Positions 18,352-28,800 of a stretch of 40,832 bases of DNA are shown piece after piece; the stretch's first letter is position 1; every line of letters begins with the position of its first letter. Origin of the DNA: Pseudomonas rhodesiae (lineage in GTDB: Bacteria > Pseudomonadota > Gammaproteobacteria > Pseudomonadales > Pseudomonadaceae); NCBI RefSeq assembly GCF_007858255.1, contig NZ_VFEU01000036.1, positions 1-40,832 on the forward strand. The letters are read 5' to 3'. The notes under the pieces were generated by a model. That model made no database searches. It was not told the DNA's origin and was given only the letters and a program-made list of their open reading frames with translations. Position numbers and translations under genes: made by a program.

Positions 18352-19176
18352 TTACTTGCGACGACGGACGATCATTTTGTCGGTACGCTTATTACCACGA
18401 GTCTTCGCGCCCTTAGTCGGGAAGCCCCATGGCGATACCGGATGACGACCACCAGAGGTACGACCTTCACCACCACCATGTGGGTGGTCAACCGGGTTCA
18501 TGGCAACACCACGAACGGTTGGGCGAACGCCACGCCAGCGTTTGGCACCAGCTTTACCCAGCGAACGCAGGCTGTGCTCGGAGTTCGAGACTTCACCCAA
18601 GGTCGCACGGCATTCAGCCAGTACTTTACGCATCTCACCAGAACGCAGACGCAGGGTCACGTAGACACCTTCACGAGCGATCAGCTGAGCCGAAGCACCA
18701 GCGGAACGAGCGATTTGCGCGCCTTTACCTGGCTTCAATTCGATGCCGTGTACGGTGCTACCAACTGGAATATTACGCAGCTGCAGAGCGTTGCCCGGCT
18801 TGATCGGTGCCAGAGCACCTGCGATCAGCTGGTCGCCAGCGCTCACGCCTTTAGGGGCGATGATGTAGCGACGCTCGCCATCTGCGTACAGCAGCAGAGC
18901 GATGTGAGCAGTACGGTTTGGATCGTATTCGATACGCTCGACAGTGGCAGCGATGCCATCTTTGTCGTTGCGACGGAAGTCGACCAGACGATAATGCTGC
19001 TTATGGCCACCACCGATGTGACGAGTGGTAATACGACCATTGTTGTTACGACCACCAGACTTCGATTTCTTCTCGAGCAGCGGTGCGTGAGGAGCGCCTT
19101 TATGCAGCTCCTGGTTGACCACCTTGACCACAAAACGGCGGCCAGGGGAAGTCGGTTTGCATTTAACGATTGCCAT
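18352..19176 (-). CDS. rplB: 50S ribosomal protein L2
   Basis: Essential for subunit joining and close to the peptidyl transferase centre. The 274 residues start [19 protein letters not shown] and show the OB-like and SH3-like halves. The conserved C-terminal loop [20 protein letters not shown] contains the conserved His of L2. Ends [16 protein letters not shown]. 14 bases after rplW. Confidence 0.98.
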
Positions 19177-19190
19177 GATGCACCCCTTCC

Positions 19191-19490
19191 TTACTCAGCA
19201 CTGCTGCTGAAATCGAGATCTTGGCCTGGCTGAAGGGAGATAACTGCCTTCTTCCAGTCATTACGCTTGCCCAGACCGCGAGCAGTGCGCTTGCTCTTAC
19301 CCAGAACATTCAGGGTAGTAACACGCTCTACTTTCACGCTGAACAGGCTTTCGACGGCCTTCTTGATTTCCAGCTTGGTTGCGTCAGTTGCAACCTTGAA
19401 AACGAACTGGCCTTTCTTGTCAGCCAGAACCGTAGCCTTTTCGGAAACGTGCGGGCCAAGCAGAACTTTAAATACGCGTTCCTGGTTCAT
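19191..19490 (-). CDS. rplW: 50S ribosomal protein L23
   Basis: Docking site for trigger factor and SRP at the tunnel exit. The 99 residues include [20 protein letters not shown] and the trigger-factor contact region [20 protein letters not shown], which are L23 signatures. Its ATG overlaps the rplD stop codon by 4 bases (ATGA), so translation is likely coupled. Confidence 0.98.
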
Positions 19491-20089
19491 CCCAGCAGCT
19501 CCTCGAATTTCTTCACGGCCGACACGGTGATCAACACCTTGTCGTATGCGATCAGACTAACTGGATCGGAACCTTGCACGTCACGTACATCAACGTGTGG
19601 CAGGTTGCGAGCAGCCAGGTACAGGTTCTGATCAACAGCTTCAGACACGATCAAAACGTCGGTCAGGCTCATGTTGTTCAGTTTGCCCAGCAGATCTTTG
19701 GTTTTTGGACTTTCAACAGCGAAGTCCTGAACCACGACCAGGCGATCAGTACGCACGAGTTCAGCAAGGATGGAGCGCAGAGCTGCGCGATACATCTTCT
19801 TGTTGAGCTTCTGAGAGTGATCCTGCGGACGAGCTGCAAAAGTGGTACCGCCGCCACGCCAGATTGGGCTACGGATGGTACCAGCACGAGCACGGCCAGT
19901 ACCTTTCTGACGCCAAGGGCGCTTACCGCCACCACGAACGTCGGAACGGGTCTTTTGCTGCTTGCTACCTTGACGGCCGCCGGCCATGTAGGCCACGACT
20001 GCTTGGTGAACCAGCGTCTCGTTGAATTCGCCGCCAAATGTCAGTTCGGAAACTTCGATCGCTTGAGCGTCATTTACATTTAATTGCAT
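19487..20089 (-). CDS. rplD: 50S ribosomal protein L4
   Basis: Tunnel-lining protein; in E. coli also represses the S10 operon at transcription and translation. The 200 residues show the extended loop that reaches the tunnel, including [20 protein letters not shown] and [19 protein letters not shown], followed by the C-terminal helical part. No insertions are seen in the loop. 12 bases after rplC. Confidence 0.98.
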
Positions 20090-20101
20090 GTCAGCTTCCC
20101 C

Positions 20102-20737
20102 TTAACCGCGAGCCTTGGCCGCTGGACGTACAACCAGGTTGCCGCCAGTAGCGCCAGGAACAGCACCCTTGACCAACAACAGATTGCGTTCAGCGTCGAC
20201 GCGCACTACTTCGAGGGACTGCACGGTCACGCGCTCAGCGCCCATATGACCGGACATTTTCTTGCCCTTGAATACACGACCAGGAGTCTGGCACTGGCCA
20301 ATAGAGCCCGGGACGCGGTGGGAGACGGAGTTACCGTGAGTGTTGTCTTGGCCACGGAAATTCCAACGCTTGATCGTACCCTGGAAGCCTTTACCTTTGG
20401 ACTGACCGGTTACATCAACCAGTTGACCAGCAGCAAAGATTTCAGCGTTGATCAGATCGCCAGCTTGGTAGTCACCATCTTCAAGACGGAACTCCATAAC
20501 AGTACGACCAGCTGCAACGTTTGCTTTAGCGAAGTGACCTGCTTGAGCAGCAGTCACGCGCGAAGCACGACGCTCGCCGACAGTGACTTGCACTGCACGA
20601 TAGCCATCGGTTTCTTCAGTTTTGAACTGGGTGACGCGATTCGGCTCGATCTCAATGACCGTGACCGGAATGGAGACACCTTCTTCGGTGAAAATACGGG
20701 TCATACCGCATTTACGACCGACTACACCAATAGTCAT
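20102..20737 (-). CDS. rplC: 50S ribosomal protein L3
   Basis: Assembly initiator near the peptidyl transferase centre. I start at ATG 20737 (MTIGVVGRKCGMTRIFTEEG), giving the usual 211 residues; the frame runs 11 codons further upstream. The tip loop FQGTIKRWNFRGQDNTHGNS and VPGSIGQCQTPGRVFKGKKM are L3 signatures; the Gln in GQCQTPGRV is the residue methylated by PrmB in E. coli. 81 bases after rpsJ, the longest gap inside S10. Confidence 0.98.
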   Translation of the reverse strand: MTIGVVGRKCGMTRIFTEEGVSIPVTVIEIEPNRVTQFKTEETDGYRAVQVTVGERRASRVTAAQAGHFAKANVAAGRTVMEFRLEDGDYQAGDLINAEIFAAGQLVDVTGQSKGKGFQGTIKRWNFRGQDNTHGNSVSHRVPGSIGQCQTPGRVFKGKKMSGHMGAERVTVQSLEVVRVDAERNLLLVKGAVPGATGGNLVVRPAAKARG

Positions 20738-20818
20738 GTTGTAAACCTCATGAGTGTACGGGGCTTTCACCCGCTATGGCCGCCCATTTCAGAGCGTTAC
20801 ACGACTAAGACCCAAGTC

Positions 20819-21130
20819 TTAGCCGAGGCTGATCTGTACTTCCACACCGGCCGCCAGATCGAGCTTCATAAGAGCATCAACGGTTTTATCCGTTGGCTGG
20901 ACGATGTCCAGTACGCGCTTATGAGTACGGATCTCGTACTGGTCACGCGCGTCTTTGTTGACGTGCGGGGAGACCAGAACGGTGAACCGCTCTTTACGGG
21001 TAGGCAGTGGAATTGGACCACGCACTTGAGCACCAGTACGTTTCGCGGTTTCCACGATTTCCTGGGTGGATTGGTCGATCAGGCGATGGTCAAAGGCCTT
21101 CAACCTGATACGGATTTGCTGATTTTGCAT
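20819..21130 (-). CDS. rpsJ: 30S ribosomal protein S10 (NusE)
   Basis: Small-subunit head protein; also acts as NusE, bridging NusG and transcription antitermination complexes. The 103 residues begin [20 protein letters not shown] and include the S10 signature [20 protein letters not shown]. First gene of the S10 operon, transcribed from the promoter at 21193-21221. The partner NusG is encoded at 36769-37302. Confidence 0.98.
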
Positions 21131-21192
21131 TGGATTTCAGACTCCGGCTGCTATTCCCACCGAGCGCAATACGCCCGTTAAAAGGAGGCGCA
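21131..21192 (-). promoter_or_regulatory. Short S10-operon leader
   Basis: From the predicted start near 21186 only about 55 bases precede the rpsJ ATG. This is too short for the roughly 170-base L4-responsive leader of enterobacteria, and I see no matching tall hairpin. It suggests that any L4 control here works differently or is absent. Confidence 0.5.
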
Positions 21193-21221
21193 ATTCTATA
21201 GACGGCCCCGATAGGTGTCAA
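21193..21221 (-). promoter_or_regulatory. S10-operon promoter
   Basis: On the minus strand a consensus TTGACA (21216-21221) and TAGAAT (21193-21198) with a 17-base spacer, followed by the GC-rich TGCGCC discriminator. It lies 7 bases beyond the tufA terminator and is one of the strongest-looking promoters in the window. Confidence 0.9.
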
Positions 21222-21227
21222 CCCAAT

Positions 21228-21257
21228 AAAAAAGCCCCCGCTGAGCGGGGGCTTTTT
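21228..21257 (-). terminator. Terminator of the str operon after tufA
   Basis: On the minus strand GCCCCCGC-TCA-GCGGGGGC is followed by six T (21228-21233). The upstream arm is preceded by five A, so it also works as a hairpin on the other strand. It begins 30 bases after the tufA stop. Confidence 0.95.
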
Positions 21258-21286
21258 CAAAACATCAAAGCAAACTCTAAAAGAGC

Positions 21287-22480
21287 TTACTCGATGATTT
21301 TAGCTACAACGCCAGCACCAACGGTACGGCCGCCTTCACGGATAGCGAAGCGCAGACCGTCTTCCATCGCGATGGTTTTGATCAGGGTAACAGTCATCTG
21401 AATGTTATCGCCTGGCATTACCATTTCAACGCCTTCTGGCAATTCGCAGTTACCGGTTACGTCAGTAGTACGGAAGTAGAACTGTGGACGGTAGCCTTTG
21501 AAGAACGGAGTGTGACGACCGCCTTCTTCCTTGCTCAGAACGTAAACTTCTGCAGTGAACTTGGTGTGCGGCTTAACCGAACCCGGCTTAACCAGAACCT
21601 GACCACGCTCAACGTCGTCACGCTTGGTACCACGCAGCAGAACGCCGCAGTTCTCGCCAGCACGACCTTCGTCGAGCAGCTTACGGAACATTTCAACACC
21701 GGTGCAGGTGGTGACGGTAGTGTCACGCAGACCAACGATTTCCAGTGGATCTTGTACGCGAACGATACCGCGCTCAATACGACCAGTCACAACAGTACCA
21801 CGACCGGAGATCGAGAATACGTCTTCGATTGGCATCAGGAACGGCTTGTCGATAGCACGCTCTGGCTCTGGAATGTAGGTGTCCAGAGTTTCTACCAGCT
21901 TCTTGACGGCAGTGGTGCCCATCTCGTTGTCATCTTTGCCTTCCAGCGCCATACGGGCCGAACCAATGATGATTGGAGTGTCGTCGCCTGGGAAGTCGTA
22001 AGTGCTCAACAGATCGCGCACTTCCATCTCTACCAGTTCCAGCAGCTCAGCGTCGTCTACCAGGTCAGCCTTGTTCAGGAAAACCACGATGTACGGAACG
22101 CCTACCTGACGGGACAGCAGGATGTGCTCACGGGTTTGTGGCATCGGACCATCAGCGGCCGAGCAAACCAGGATCGCGCCGTCCATCTGGGCAGCACCAG
22201 TGATCATGTTCTTCACGTAGTCAGCGTGACCCGGGCAGTCAACGTGAGCGTAGTGACGAATGTTCGAGTTGTACTCGACGTGCGCGGTGTTGATGGTGAT
22301 ACCACGAGCTTTTTCTTCTGGCGCGCTGTCGATCTTGTCGAATTCAACTACGGCCGAACCGAAAACTTCGGAGCAGACGCGAGTCAGAGCAGCAGTCAGA
22401 GTGGTTTTACCGTGGTCAACGTGACCGATAGTGCCAACGTTGACGTGCGGTAGGGAACGATCAAATTTTTCTTTAGCCAC
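21287..22480 (-). CDS. tufA: Elongation factor Tu
   Basis: GTPase that delivers aminoacyl-tRNA to the ribosome. The 397-residue product starts at GTG 22480, as is common for tuf genes, and reads (M)AKEKFDRSLPHVNVGTIGH. G1 GHVDHGKT spans residues 19-26, G3 DCPGH residues 81-85 with the catalytic His85, and G4 NKAD falls at about 136. Domains 2 and 3 follow, ending GGRTVGAGVVAKIIE. Last of rpsL-rpsG-fusA-tufA, 30 bases after fusA. It is the only tuf gene in the window; the second tuf usually found after tRNA-Thr is missing here. Confidence 0.99.
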   Translation of the reverse strand: MAKEKFDRSLPHVNVGTIGHVDHGKTTLTAALTRVCSEVFGSAVVEFDKIDSAPEEKARGITINTAHVEYNSNIRHYAHVDCPGHADYVKNMITGAAQMDGAILVCSAADGPMPQTREHILLSRQVGVPYIVVFLNKADLVDDAELLELVEMEVRDLLSTYDFPGDDTPIIIGSARMALEGKDDNEMGTTAVKKLVETLDTYIPEPERAIDKPFLMPIEDVFSISGRGTVVTGRIERGIVRVQDPLEIVGLRDTTVTTCTGVEMFRKLLDEGRAGENCGVLLRGTKRDDVERGQVLVKPGSVKPHTKFTAEVYVLSKEEGGRHTPFFKGYRPQFYFRTTDVTGNCELPEGVEMVMPGDNIQMTVTLIKTIAMEDGLRFAIREGGRTVGAGVVAKIIE

Positions 22481-22510
22481 GACAATTAACTCCTTGCCTA
22501 AAGGACTGAA

Positions 22511-24616
22511 TCAGCCTTGTTTTTTGGATACAGTTTCAGCGATGTGCGCCGGAGCTGTGTTGTATTTTTTGAATTCCATAGAGTAGCTTGCGCGACCCTG
22601 AGACATGGAGCGAACGTCGGTCGCATAACCGAACATCTCACCCAACGGAACCTCGGCGCGAATCACTTTGCCGGAAACCGTATCTTCCATACCCAAGATC
22701 ATGCCGCGACGACGGTTAAGGTCGCCCATGACATCACCCATATAGTCTTCAGGTGTAACAACTTCTACCGCCATGATTGGCTCAAGCAACTCACCACCAC
22801 CCTTCTGGGCCAGTTGCTTGGTTGCCATGGAAGCAGCCACCTTAAACGCCATCTCGTTGGAGTCGACGTCGTGGTAAGAACCGTCAAAAACGGTTGCTTT
22901 CAGGCCGATCAGCGGATAGCCGGCAACAACACCGTTCTTCATCTGCTCTTCGATACCCTTCTGGATAGCAGGGATGTATTCCTTAGGAACGACACCACCC
23001 ACTACTTCGTTCACGAATTGCAGACCTTCCTGACCTTCGTCAGCAGGAGCAAAACGGATCCAGCAGTGACCGAACTGACCACGACCGCCGGACTGACGAA
23101 CGAACTTGCCTTCGATTTCACAGTTCTTCGTGATGCGCTCACGATACGAAACCTGAGGCTTACCGATGTTGGCTTCGACGTTGAACTCACGGCGCATCCG
23201 GTCTACCAGGATGTCCAGGTGCAGCTCGCCCATGCCGGAGATGATCGTTTGACCAGTCTCTTCATCAGTCTTGACGCGGAAAGATGGATCTTCCTGAGCA
23301 AGCTTGCCCAGAGCGATACCCATTTTTTCCTGGTCATCCTTGGTCTTAGGTTCTACCGCAACCGAAATAACCGGCTCCGGGAAGTCCATGCGAACCAGGA
23401 TGATTGGCTTAGCGGCGTCGCACAAAGTCTCACCAGTGGTGACATCCTTCATGCCGATCAGGGCCGCGATGTCGCCAGCGCGAACTTCCTTGATCTCTTC
23501 ACGGGCGTTTGCGTGCATCTGCACCATACGACCCACACGCTCTTTCTTGCCTTTAACCGAGTTGATCACGCCGTCGCCGGATGCCAACACGCCCGAGTAA
23601 ACGCGGACAAAGGTCAAAGTACCCACGAATGGGTCGGTAGCGATCTTGAACGCCAGAGCCGAGAACGGCTCGCTGTCGTCAGCGTGACGCTCCATCTCTT
23701 CTTCCTCGTTATCAGGGTTAGTACCCTTGATAGCAGGAATGTCAGTCGGGGCAGGCAAGAAGTCGATAACGGCGTCGAGAACCAGGGGAACACCCTTGTT
23801 CTTGAAGGAAGAACCACAAACAGCCAAGACGATCTCACCAGCGATAGTACGCTGACGCAGAGCGGCCTTGATTTCCACGTTGGTGAGTTCTTCACCTTCG
23901 AGGTACTTGTTCATCAGCTCTTCGCTGGCTTCGGCAGCAGCCTCGACCATGTTGTTGCGCCACTCATCAGCCAGTTCCTGCAATTCAGCAGGGATAGGCT
24001 TACGAACAGGAACCATACCCTTGTCGGCATCGTTCCAGTAGACAGCTTCCATGTTGATCAGATCAATCTGACCCTGGAAGTTGTCTTCGGAACCGATAGC
24101 CAACTGGATCGGCACCGGAGTGTGACCCAGACGTTGCTTGATCTGACCGATCACGCGCAGGAAGTTGGCACCAGCACGGTCCATCTTGTTTACGTAAACA
24201 AGACGCGGCACGCCGTATTTGTTGGCTTGACGCCATACGGTTTCCGACTGAGGCTCAACACCCGAAGTACCGCAGAACACAACGACAGCGCCGTCGAGCA
24301 CACGCAGGGAACGCTCAACTTCAATGGTGAAGTCCACGTGGCCCGGGGTATCGATTACGTTGAAGCGATGCTCGTCTTTGTACTGCTTCTCAGAACCTTT
24401 CCAGAAGGCGGTAATAGCAGCAGAAGTAATGGTAATACCACGCTCCTGCTCCTGAACCATCCAGTCTGTGGTCGCGGCGCCGTCATGCACCTCGCCCATT
24501 TTGTGACTTTTGCCGGTGTAAAACAGTACGCGCTCAGTGGTGGTGGTTTTACCAGCATCCACGTGTGCGACGATACCGATGTTACGGTAGCGGCTAATCG
24601 GAGTAGTACGAGCCAT
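22511..24616 (-). CDS. fusA: Elongation factor G
   Basis: Translocation GTPase; also splits ribosomes with RRF. The 701 residues show the P-loop AHVDAGKT (17-24), DTPGHVDF (near residue 90), NKMDRAGA (near residue 143), and the domain II-V series including HLDILVDRMRREFNVEANIG and PEDYMGDVMGDLNRRRGM. It matches the canonical single-form EF-G rather than FusB-type paralogues. 30 bases on each side separate it from rpsG and tufA. Confidence 0.98.
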   Translation of the reverse strand: MARTTPISRYRNIGIVAHVDAGKTTTTERVLFYTGKSHKMGEVHDGAATTDWMVQEQERGITITSAAITAFWKGSEKQYKDEHRFNVIDTPGHVDFTIEVERSLRVLDGAVVVFCGTSGVEPQSETVWRQANKYGVPRLVYVNKMDRAGANFLRVIGQIKQRLGHTPVPIQLAIGSEDNFQGQIDLINMEAVYWNDADKGMVPVRKPIPAELQELADEWRNNMVEAAAEASEELMNKYLEGEELTNVEIKAALRQRTIAGEIVLAVCGSSFKNKGVPLVLDAVIDFLPAPTDIPAIKGTNPDNEEEEMERHADDSEPFSALAFKIATDPFVGTLTFVRVYSGVLASGDGVINSVKGKKERVGRMVQMHANAREEIKEVRAGDIAALIGMKDVTTGETLCDAAKPIILVRMDFPEPVISVAVEPKTKDDQEKMGIALGKLAQEDPSFRVKTDEETGQTIISGMGELHLDILVDRMRREFNVEANIGKPQVSYRERITKNCEIEGKFVRQSGGRGQFGHCWIRFAPADEGQEGLQFVNEVVGGVVPKEYIPAIQKGIEEQMKNGVVAGYPLIGLKATVFDGSYHDVDSNEMAFKVAASMATKQLAQKGGGELLEPIMAVEVVTPEDYMGDVMGDLNRRRGMILGMEDTVSGKVIRAEVPLGEMFGYATDVRSMSQGRASYSMEFKKYNTAPAHIAETVSKKQG

Positions 24617-24646
24617 AAAGCCCTCGCAAAATTAGTGAAGCTAAAA

Positions 24647-25117
24647 TTAGAAGCGGTAGTGCGAGAAAGCTTTGTTGGCTTCAGCCATACGGTGCACGTC
24701 TTCACGCTTCTTAACAGCAGCACCTTTACCTTCAGCAGCGTCCAACAGTTCGCCGGCCAAACGCAGAGCCATAGACTTCTCGCCACGCTTACGGGCGAAG
24801 TCTACCAACCAGCGCATTGCCAGAGCGTTACGACGGGACGGACGAACTTCAACCGGAACCTGGTAAGTAGCACCGCCTACACGGCGCGACTTCACTTCGA
24901 CCAGCGGAGCGATGGCGTCGAGAGCTTTCTCGAAGATTTCCAGGGGGTCGCTGTTCTTGCGTTCTTTAACCTTTTCCAGCGCGCCATAAACAATACGCTC
25001 GGCAACGGCTTTCTTGCCGCTTTCCATTACGTGGTTCATGAACTTGGCCAGGATTTGGCTTCCGTATTTTGGATCGTCAAGCACTTCGCGCTTGGCTGCT
25101 ACGCGTCTTCTTGGCAT
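24647..25117 (-). CDS. rpsG: 30S ribosomal protein S7
   Basis: Primary 16S rRNA-binding head protein; in E. coli it represses the str operon by binding the rpsL-rpsG intercistronic RNA. The 156 residues begin [20 protein letters not shown] and include the S7 signature around [20 protein letters not shown] and the C-terminal [21 protein letters not shown] 118-base gap follows rpsL, a space of the size that carries the S7 site in E. coli. Confidence 0.98.
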
Positions 25118-25235
25118 GGATAAGCCCTCAAACGGTCTTCAGGTTCGCTCGGAATCGGTGCCCTCTCGGGACGCCTCCGACCTTACTCTTATCGACTCAG
25201 AAAATAAGATGATTCAGGTTTACAAAAAGCCGCTA
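25118..25235 (-). promoter_or_regulatory. rpsL-rpsG intercistronic region, possible S7 control site
   Basis: 118 bases between rpsL and rpsG with no gene. By analogy with E. coli, where S7 binds the equivalent region and couples translation, a feedback site may lie here. I could not draw the diagnostic structure from the sequence, so this rests on position only. Confidence 0.35.
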
Positions 25236-25607
25236 CTACTTAGGCTTCTTGGTACCGTACTTCGAACGACCCTGGTTACGACCTTTAACGCCGGAAGTAT
25301 CCAAGGAACCGCGTACGGTGTGGTAACGAACACCTGGCAAGTCTTTTACACGACCGCCGCGGATCAGTACCACGCTGTGCTCTTGAAGGTTGTGGCCTTC
25401 ACCGCCGATGTACGAGGAAACCTCGAAACCGTTGGTCAGACGCACACGGCATACTTTACGCAGTGCCGAGTTAGGTTTTTTCGGCGTAGTGGTATACACA
25501 CGAGTGCATACGCCACGACGTTGCGGGCAGTTCTGCAGCGCAGGCACGTCGGATTTCTCGACGATACGCTTACGCGGCTGACGTACCAGCTGGTTGATAG
25601 TTGCCAT
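25236..25607 (-). CDS. rpsL: 30S ribosomal protein S12
   Basis: Decoding-centre protein. The 123 residues begin MATINQLVRQPRKRI and contain the loops around Lys43 (YTTTPKKPNSALRK) and Lys88 to Pro91 (RGGRVKDLPGVRYH). Both Lys positions are wild type, so the gene shows no classic streptomycin-resistance change. Asp89, the residue methylthiolated by RimO in other bacteria, is present. First gene of str, with its own promoter at 25699-25727. Confidence 0.98.
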   Translation of the reverse strand: MATINQLVRQPRKRIVEKSDVPALQNCPQRRGVCTRVYTTTPKKPNSALRKVCRVRLTNGFEVSSYIGGEGHNLQEHSVVLIRGGRVKDLPGVRYHTVRGSLDTSGVKGRNQGRSKYGTKKPK

Positions 25608-25661
25608 CTACTAGCTCCACTGTTGTCTTGCGACGCTATTGTCTTGCAAGAAAAGCAAAAT

Positions 25662-25681
25662 GGCAGGAACGAATTCCCGCC
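25662..25681 (-). promoter_or_regulatory. UUCG-tetraloop hairpin in the rpsL leader
   Basis: On the minus strand GGCGGGAA-TTCG-TTCCTGCC (one G-U pair), followed by ATTTTGCTTTTC. It lies in the roughly 85-base leader from the str promoter. It could be an attenuator or a stabilising 5' structure; the following U-rich run is broken. Confidence 0.55.
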
Positions 25682-25698
25682 AAATTTAGGGGTACAAG

Positions 25699-25727
25699 AG
25701 TCTAAAGAGGATCTTGCCCCCAGTCAA
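25699..25727 (-). promoter_or_regulatory. str-operon promoter before rpsL
   Basis: On the minus strand TTGACT (25722-25727) and TAGACT (25699-25704) with a 17-base spacer. Start near 25692. No clear terminator precedes it after rpoC, so rpoBC read-through may also supply str. Confidence 0.8.
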
Positions 25728-25823
25728 GGCAAGGCCCCAACCTCCCCACCCATCGAACTGAAGCAAAATTGCCTCGATCCGACGAACGGAGCTGTCAGGG
25801 CCTAGACTCATCTATCGCAGAAC

Positions 25824-28800
25824 TCAGTTACCGCTTGAGTTCAGCGCTTCGGTCAGTGCAGCTTCCACTTCACTGGCGCTTACGCGCAACGGCTTGTCGG
25901 CATCACGACGACGCTTGCGCTCGCTGTGATAGGCCAAACCGGTACCGGCTGGGATCAAACGACCCACAACCACGTTTTCTTTCAGACCGCGCAGGTAGTC
26001 GCGCTTGCCGGTTACCGCTGCTTCGGTCAGTACGCGGGTGGTCTCCTGGAAGGAGGCCGCCGAGATGAACGACTCAGTGGACAACGAGGCCTTGGTGATA
26101 CCCAGCAGTACGCGAGTGAACTTGGAAACGAACTTGTCTTCGTTCGCCAGACGCTCGTTTTCCACCAGCACATGAGTCAGTTCCATCTGGTCGCCCTTGA
26201 TGAAACTGGAATCGCCGGATTCCGCGATTTCAACTTTACGCAGCATCTGACGCAGGATGGTCTCGATGTGCTTATCGTTGATCTTAACGCCCTGCAGACG
26301 GTAAACGTCTTGGATCTCGTTCACGATGTACTTGGCCAGCGCACTTACACCCAGCAGACGCAGGATGTCGTGTGGATCGCTTGGACCGTCGGAAATAACT
26401 TCGCCGCGGTTTACCTGCTCACCTTCGAACACGTTCAGGTGACGCCACTTCGGAATCAGCTCCTCATACGGATCACTACCGTCGTTCGGGGTAATGACCA
26501 GACGGCGCTTGCCTTTGGTCTCTTTACCGAACGCGATGGTGCCGCTGACTTCAGCCAAAATCGAAGCTTCTTTCGGACGACGAGCTTCGAACAAGTCGGC
26601 AACACGCGGCAGACCACCGGTGATGTCACGGGTCTTCGAAGTTTCCTGCGGGATACGCGCGATAACATCACCGATCGCGATCTTCGCGCCGTCAGCCACA
26701 CCGACGAGGGCGTTAGCTGGCAGGAAGTACTGAGCGATTACGTCAGTGCCTGGCAGCAACAGATCCTTGCCGTTGTCGTCGACCATCTTCACGGCTGGAC
26801 GAATATCTTTACCAGCAGCTGGACGGTCTTTCGCGTCGAGTACTTCAATATTGGTCATACCGGTCAATTCGTCAGTCTGACGCTTGATCGTGATGCCTTC
26901 TTCCATCCCCACGTAGGTCACGGTACCTTTCATTTCGGTAACGATTGGGTGGGTGTGCGGATCCCACTTGGCCACGATTGCGCCAGCGTCGACCTTGTCA
27001 CCTTCCTTAACCGAAATCACAGCACCGTACGGCAGCTTGTAACGCTCACGCTCACGACCGTAGTCATCAGCGATTGCCAGCTCACCGGAACGGGACACCG
27101 CAACCAGGTGACCATCCACTCGCTCAACGTGCTTGAGGTTGTGCAGGCGGACAGTACCGCCATTCTTCACCTGAACACTGTCAGCCGCGGAGGTTCGGCT
27201 TGCCGCACCACCAATGTGGAACGTACGCATGGTCAACTGAGTACCTGGCTCACCGATGGACTGGGCAGCGATAACGCCGACCGCTTCACCGATGTTCACT
27301 TGGTGACCACGAGCCAAGTCACGGCCATAGCACTTGGCGCAAATGCCGTAGCGGGTTTCGCAGCTGATCGGCGAGCGAACAATCACTTCGTCGATGCTGT
27401 TGAGCTCAATGAACTCAACCCACTTCTCATCTACCAGAGTGCCAGCAGGAACGATAACTTCCTCGGTACCCGGCTTGAATACGTCACGGGCAATTACACG
27501 ACCCAATACGCGCTCACCCAACGGCTCTACAACGTCACCGCCTTCAATGTGCGGAGTCATCAGCAGGCCGTGCTCGGTGCCGCAATCGATCTCTGTTACA
27601 ACCAGATCTTGTGCAACGTCTACCAGACGACGAGTCAGGTAACCGGAGTTAGCGGTTTTCAACGCGGTATCCGCCAGACCTTTACGAGCACCGTGAGTGG
27701 AGATGAAGTACTGAAGTACACTCAAACCTTCACGGAAGTTCGCGGTAATCGGCGTTTCGATGATGGAACCGTCCGGCTTGGCCATCAGACCACGCATACC
27801 GGCGAGCTGACGGATCTGCGCAGCAGAACCCCGTGCGCCCGAGTCGGCCATCATGTACATCGAGTTGAAGGACTCCTGGTCAACTTCGTCGCCGTGACGG
27901 TCGATGACCTTCTCTTTCGAGAGGTTGGCCATCATCGCCTTGGAAACTTCATCGTTGGCCTTGGACCAAAGGTCGATCACCTTGTTGTACTTCTCGCCCT
28001 GGGTAACCAGGCCAGAGGCATACTGGCTTTCGATCTCTTTCACTTCGTCGGTAGCGGCACCGATGATGCGGGCTTTTTCATCCGGGATAACGAAGTCGTT
28101 AACACCGATGGAAACGCCGGAAATGGTCGAATAAGCAAAACCGGTGTACATCAACTGGTCAGCGAAGATCACGGTCTCTTTCAAACCAACCACGCGGTAG
28201 CATTGGTTGATCAGCTTGGAGATCGCCTTTTTCTTCATTGGCAGGTTGACGACATCGTACGACAGACCTTTTGGCACAACCTGATACAACAGCGCACGGC
28301 CGACAGTGGTGTCGACGATACGGGTGTTGGTCACGCTGCCGCCATCACGGTCGTTGACGGTTTCGTTGATCCGCACTTTGACCTTGGCGTGCAGTGCGGC
28401 TTCGCCGGCACGGAACACACGGTCAACTTCCTGCAGGTCAGCGAACACACGGCCTTCGCCTTTGGCGTTGATCGCTTCACGCGTCATGTAGTACAGACCC
28501 AATACAACGTCCTGAGACGGAACGATGATTGGCTCACCGTTGGCTGGCGACAGAATGTTGTTGGTCGACATCATCAACGCACGCGCTTCCAACTGGGCTT
28601 CCAGGGTCAGCGGTACGTGAACGGCCATTTGGTCGCCGTCGAAGTCGGCGTTGTACGCAGCACAAACCAGAGGGTGCAGCTGGATAGCCTTACCTTCGAT
28701 GAGTACCGGCTCAAATGCCTGGATACCCAGACGGTGAAGGGTCGGTGCACGGTTGAGCAGAACCGGGTGTTCGCGAATCACCTCAGCGAGAACGTCCCAA

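Noticed and set aside
22517..25123. Plus-strand open frame of 868 codons opposite fusA and rpsG
   Set aside because: Codon-aligned shadow of fusA of the same kind; composition is odd and no family is recognisable.
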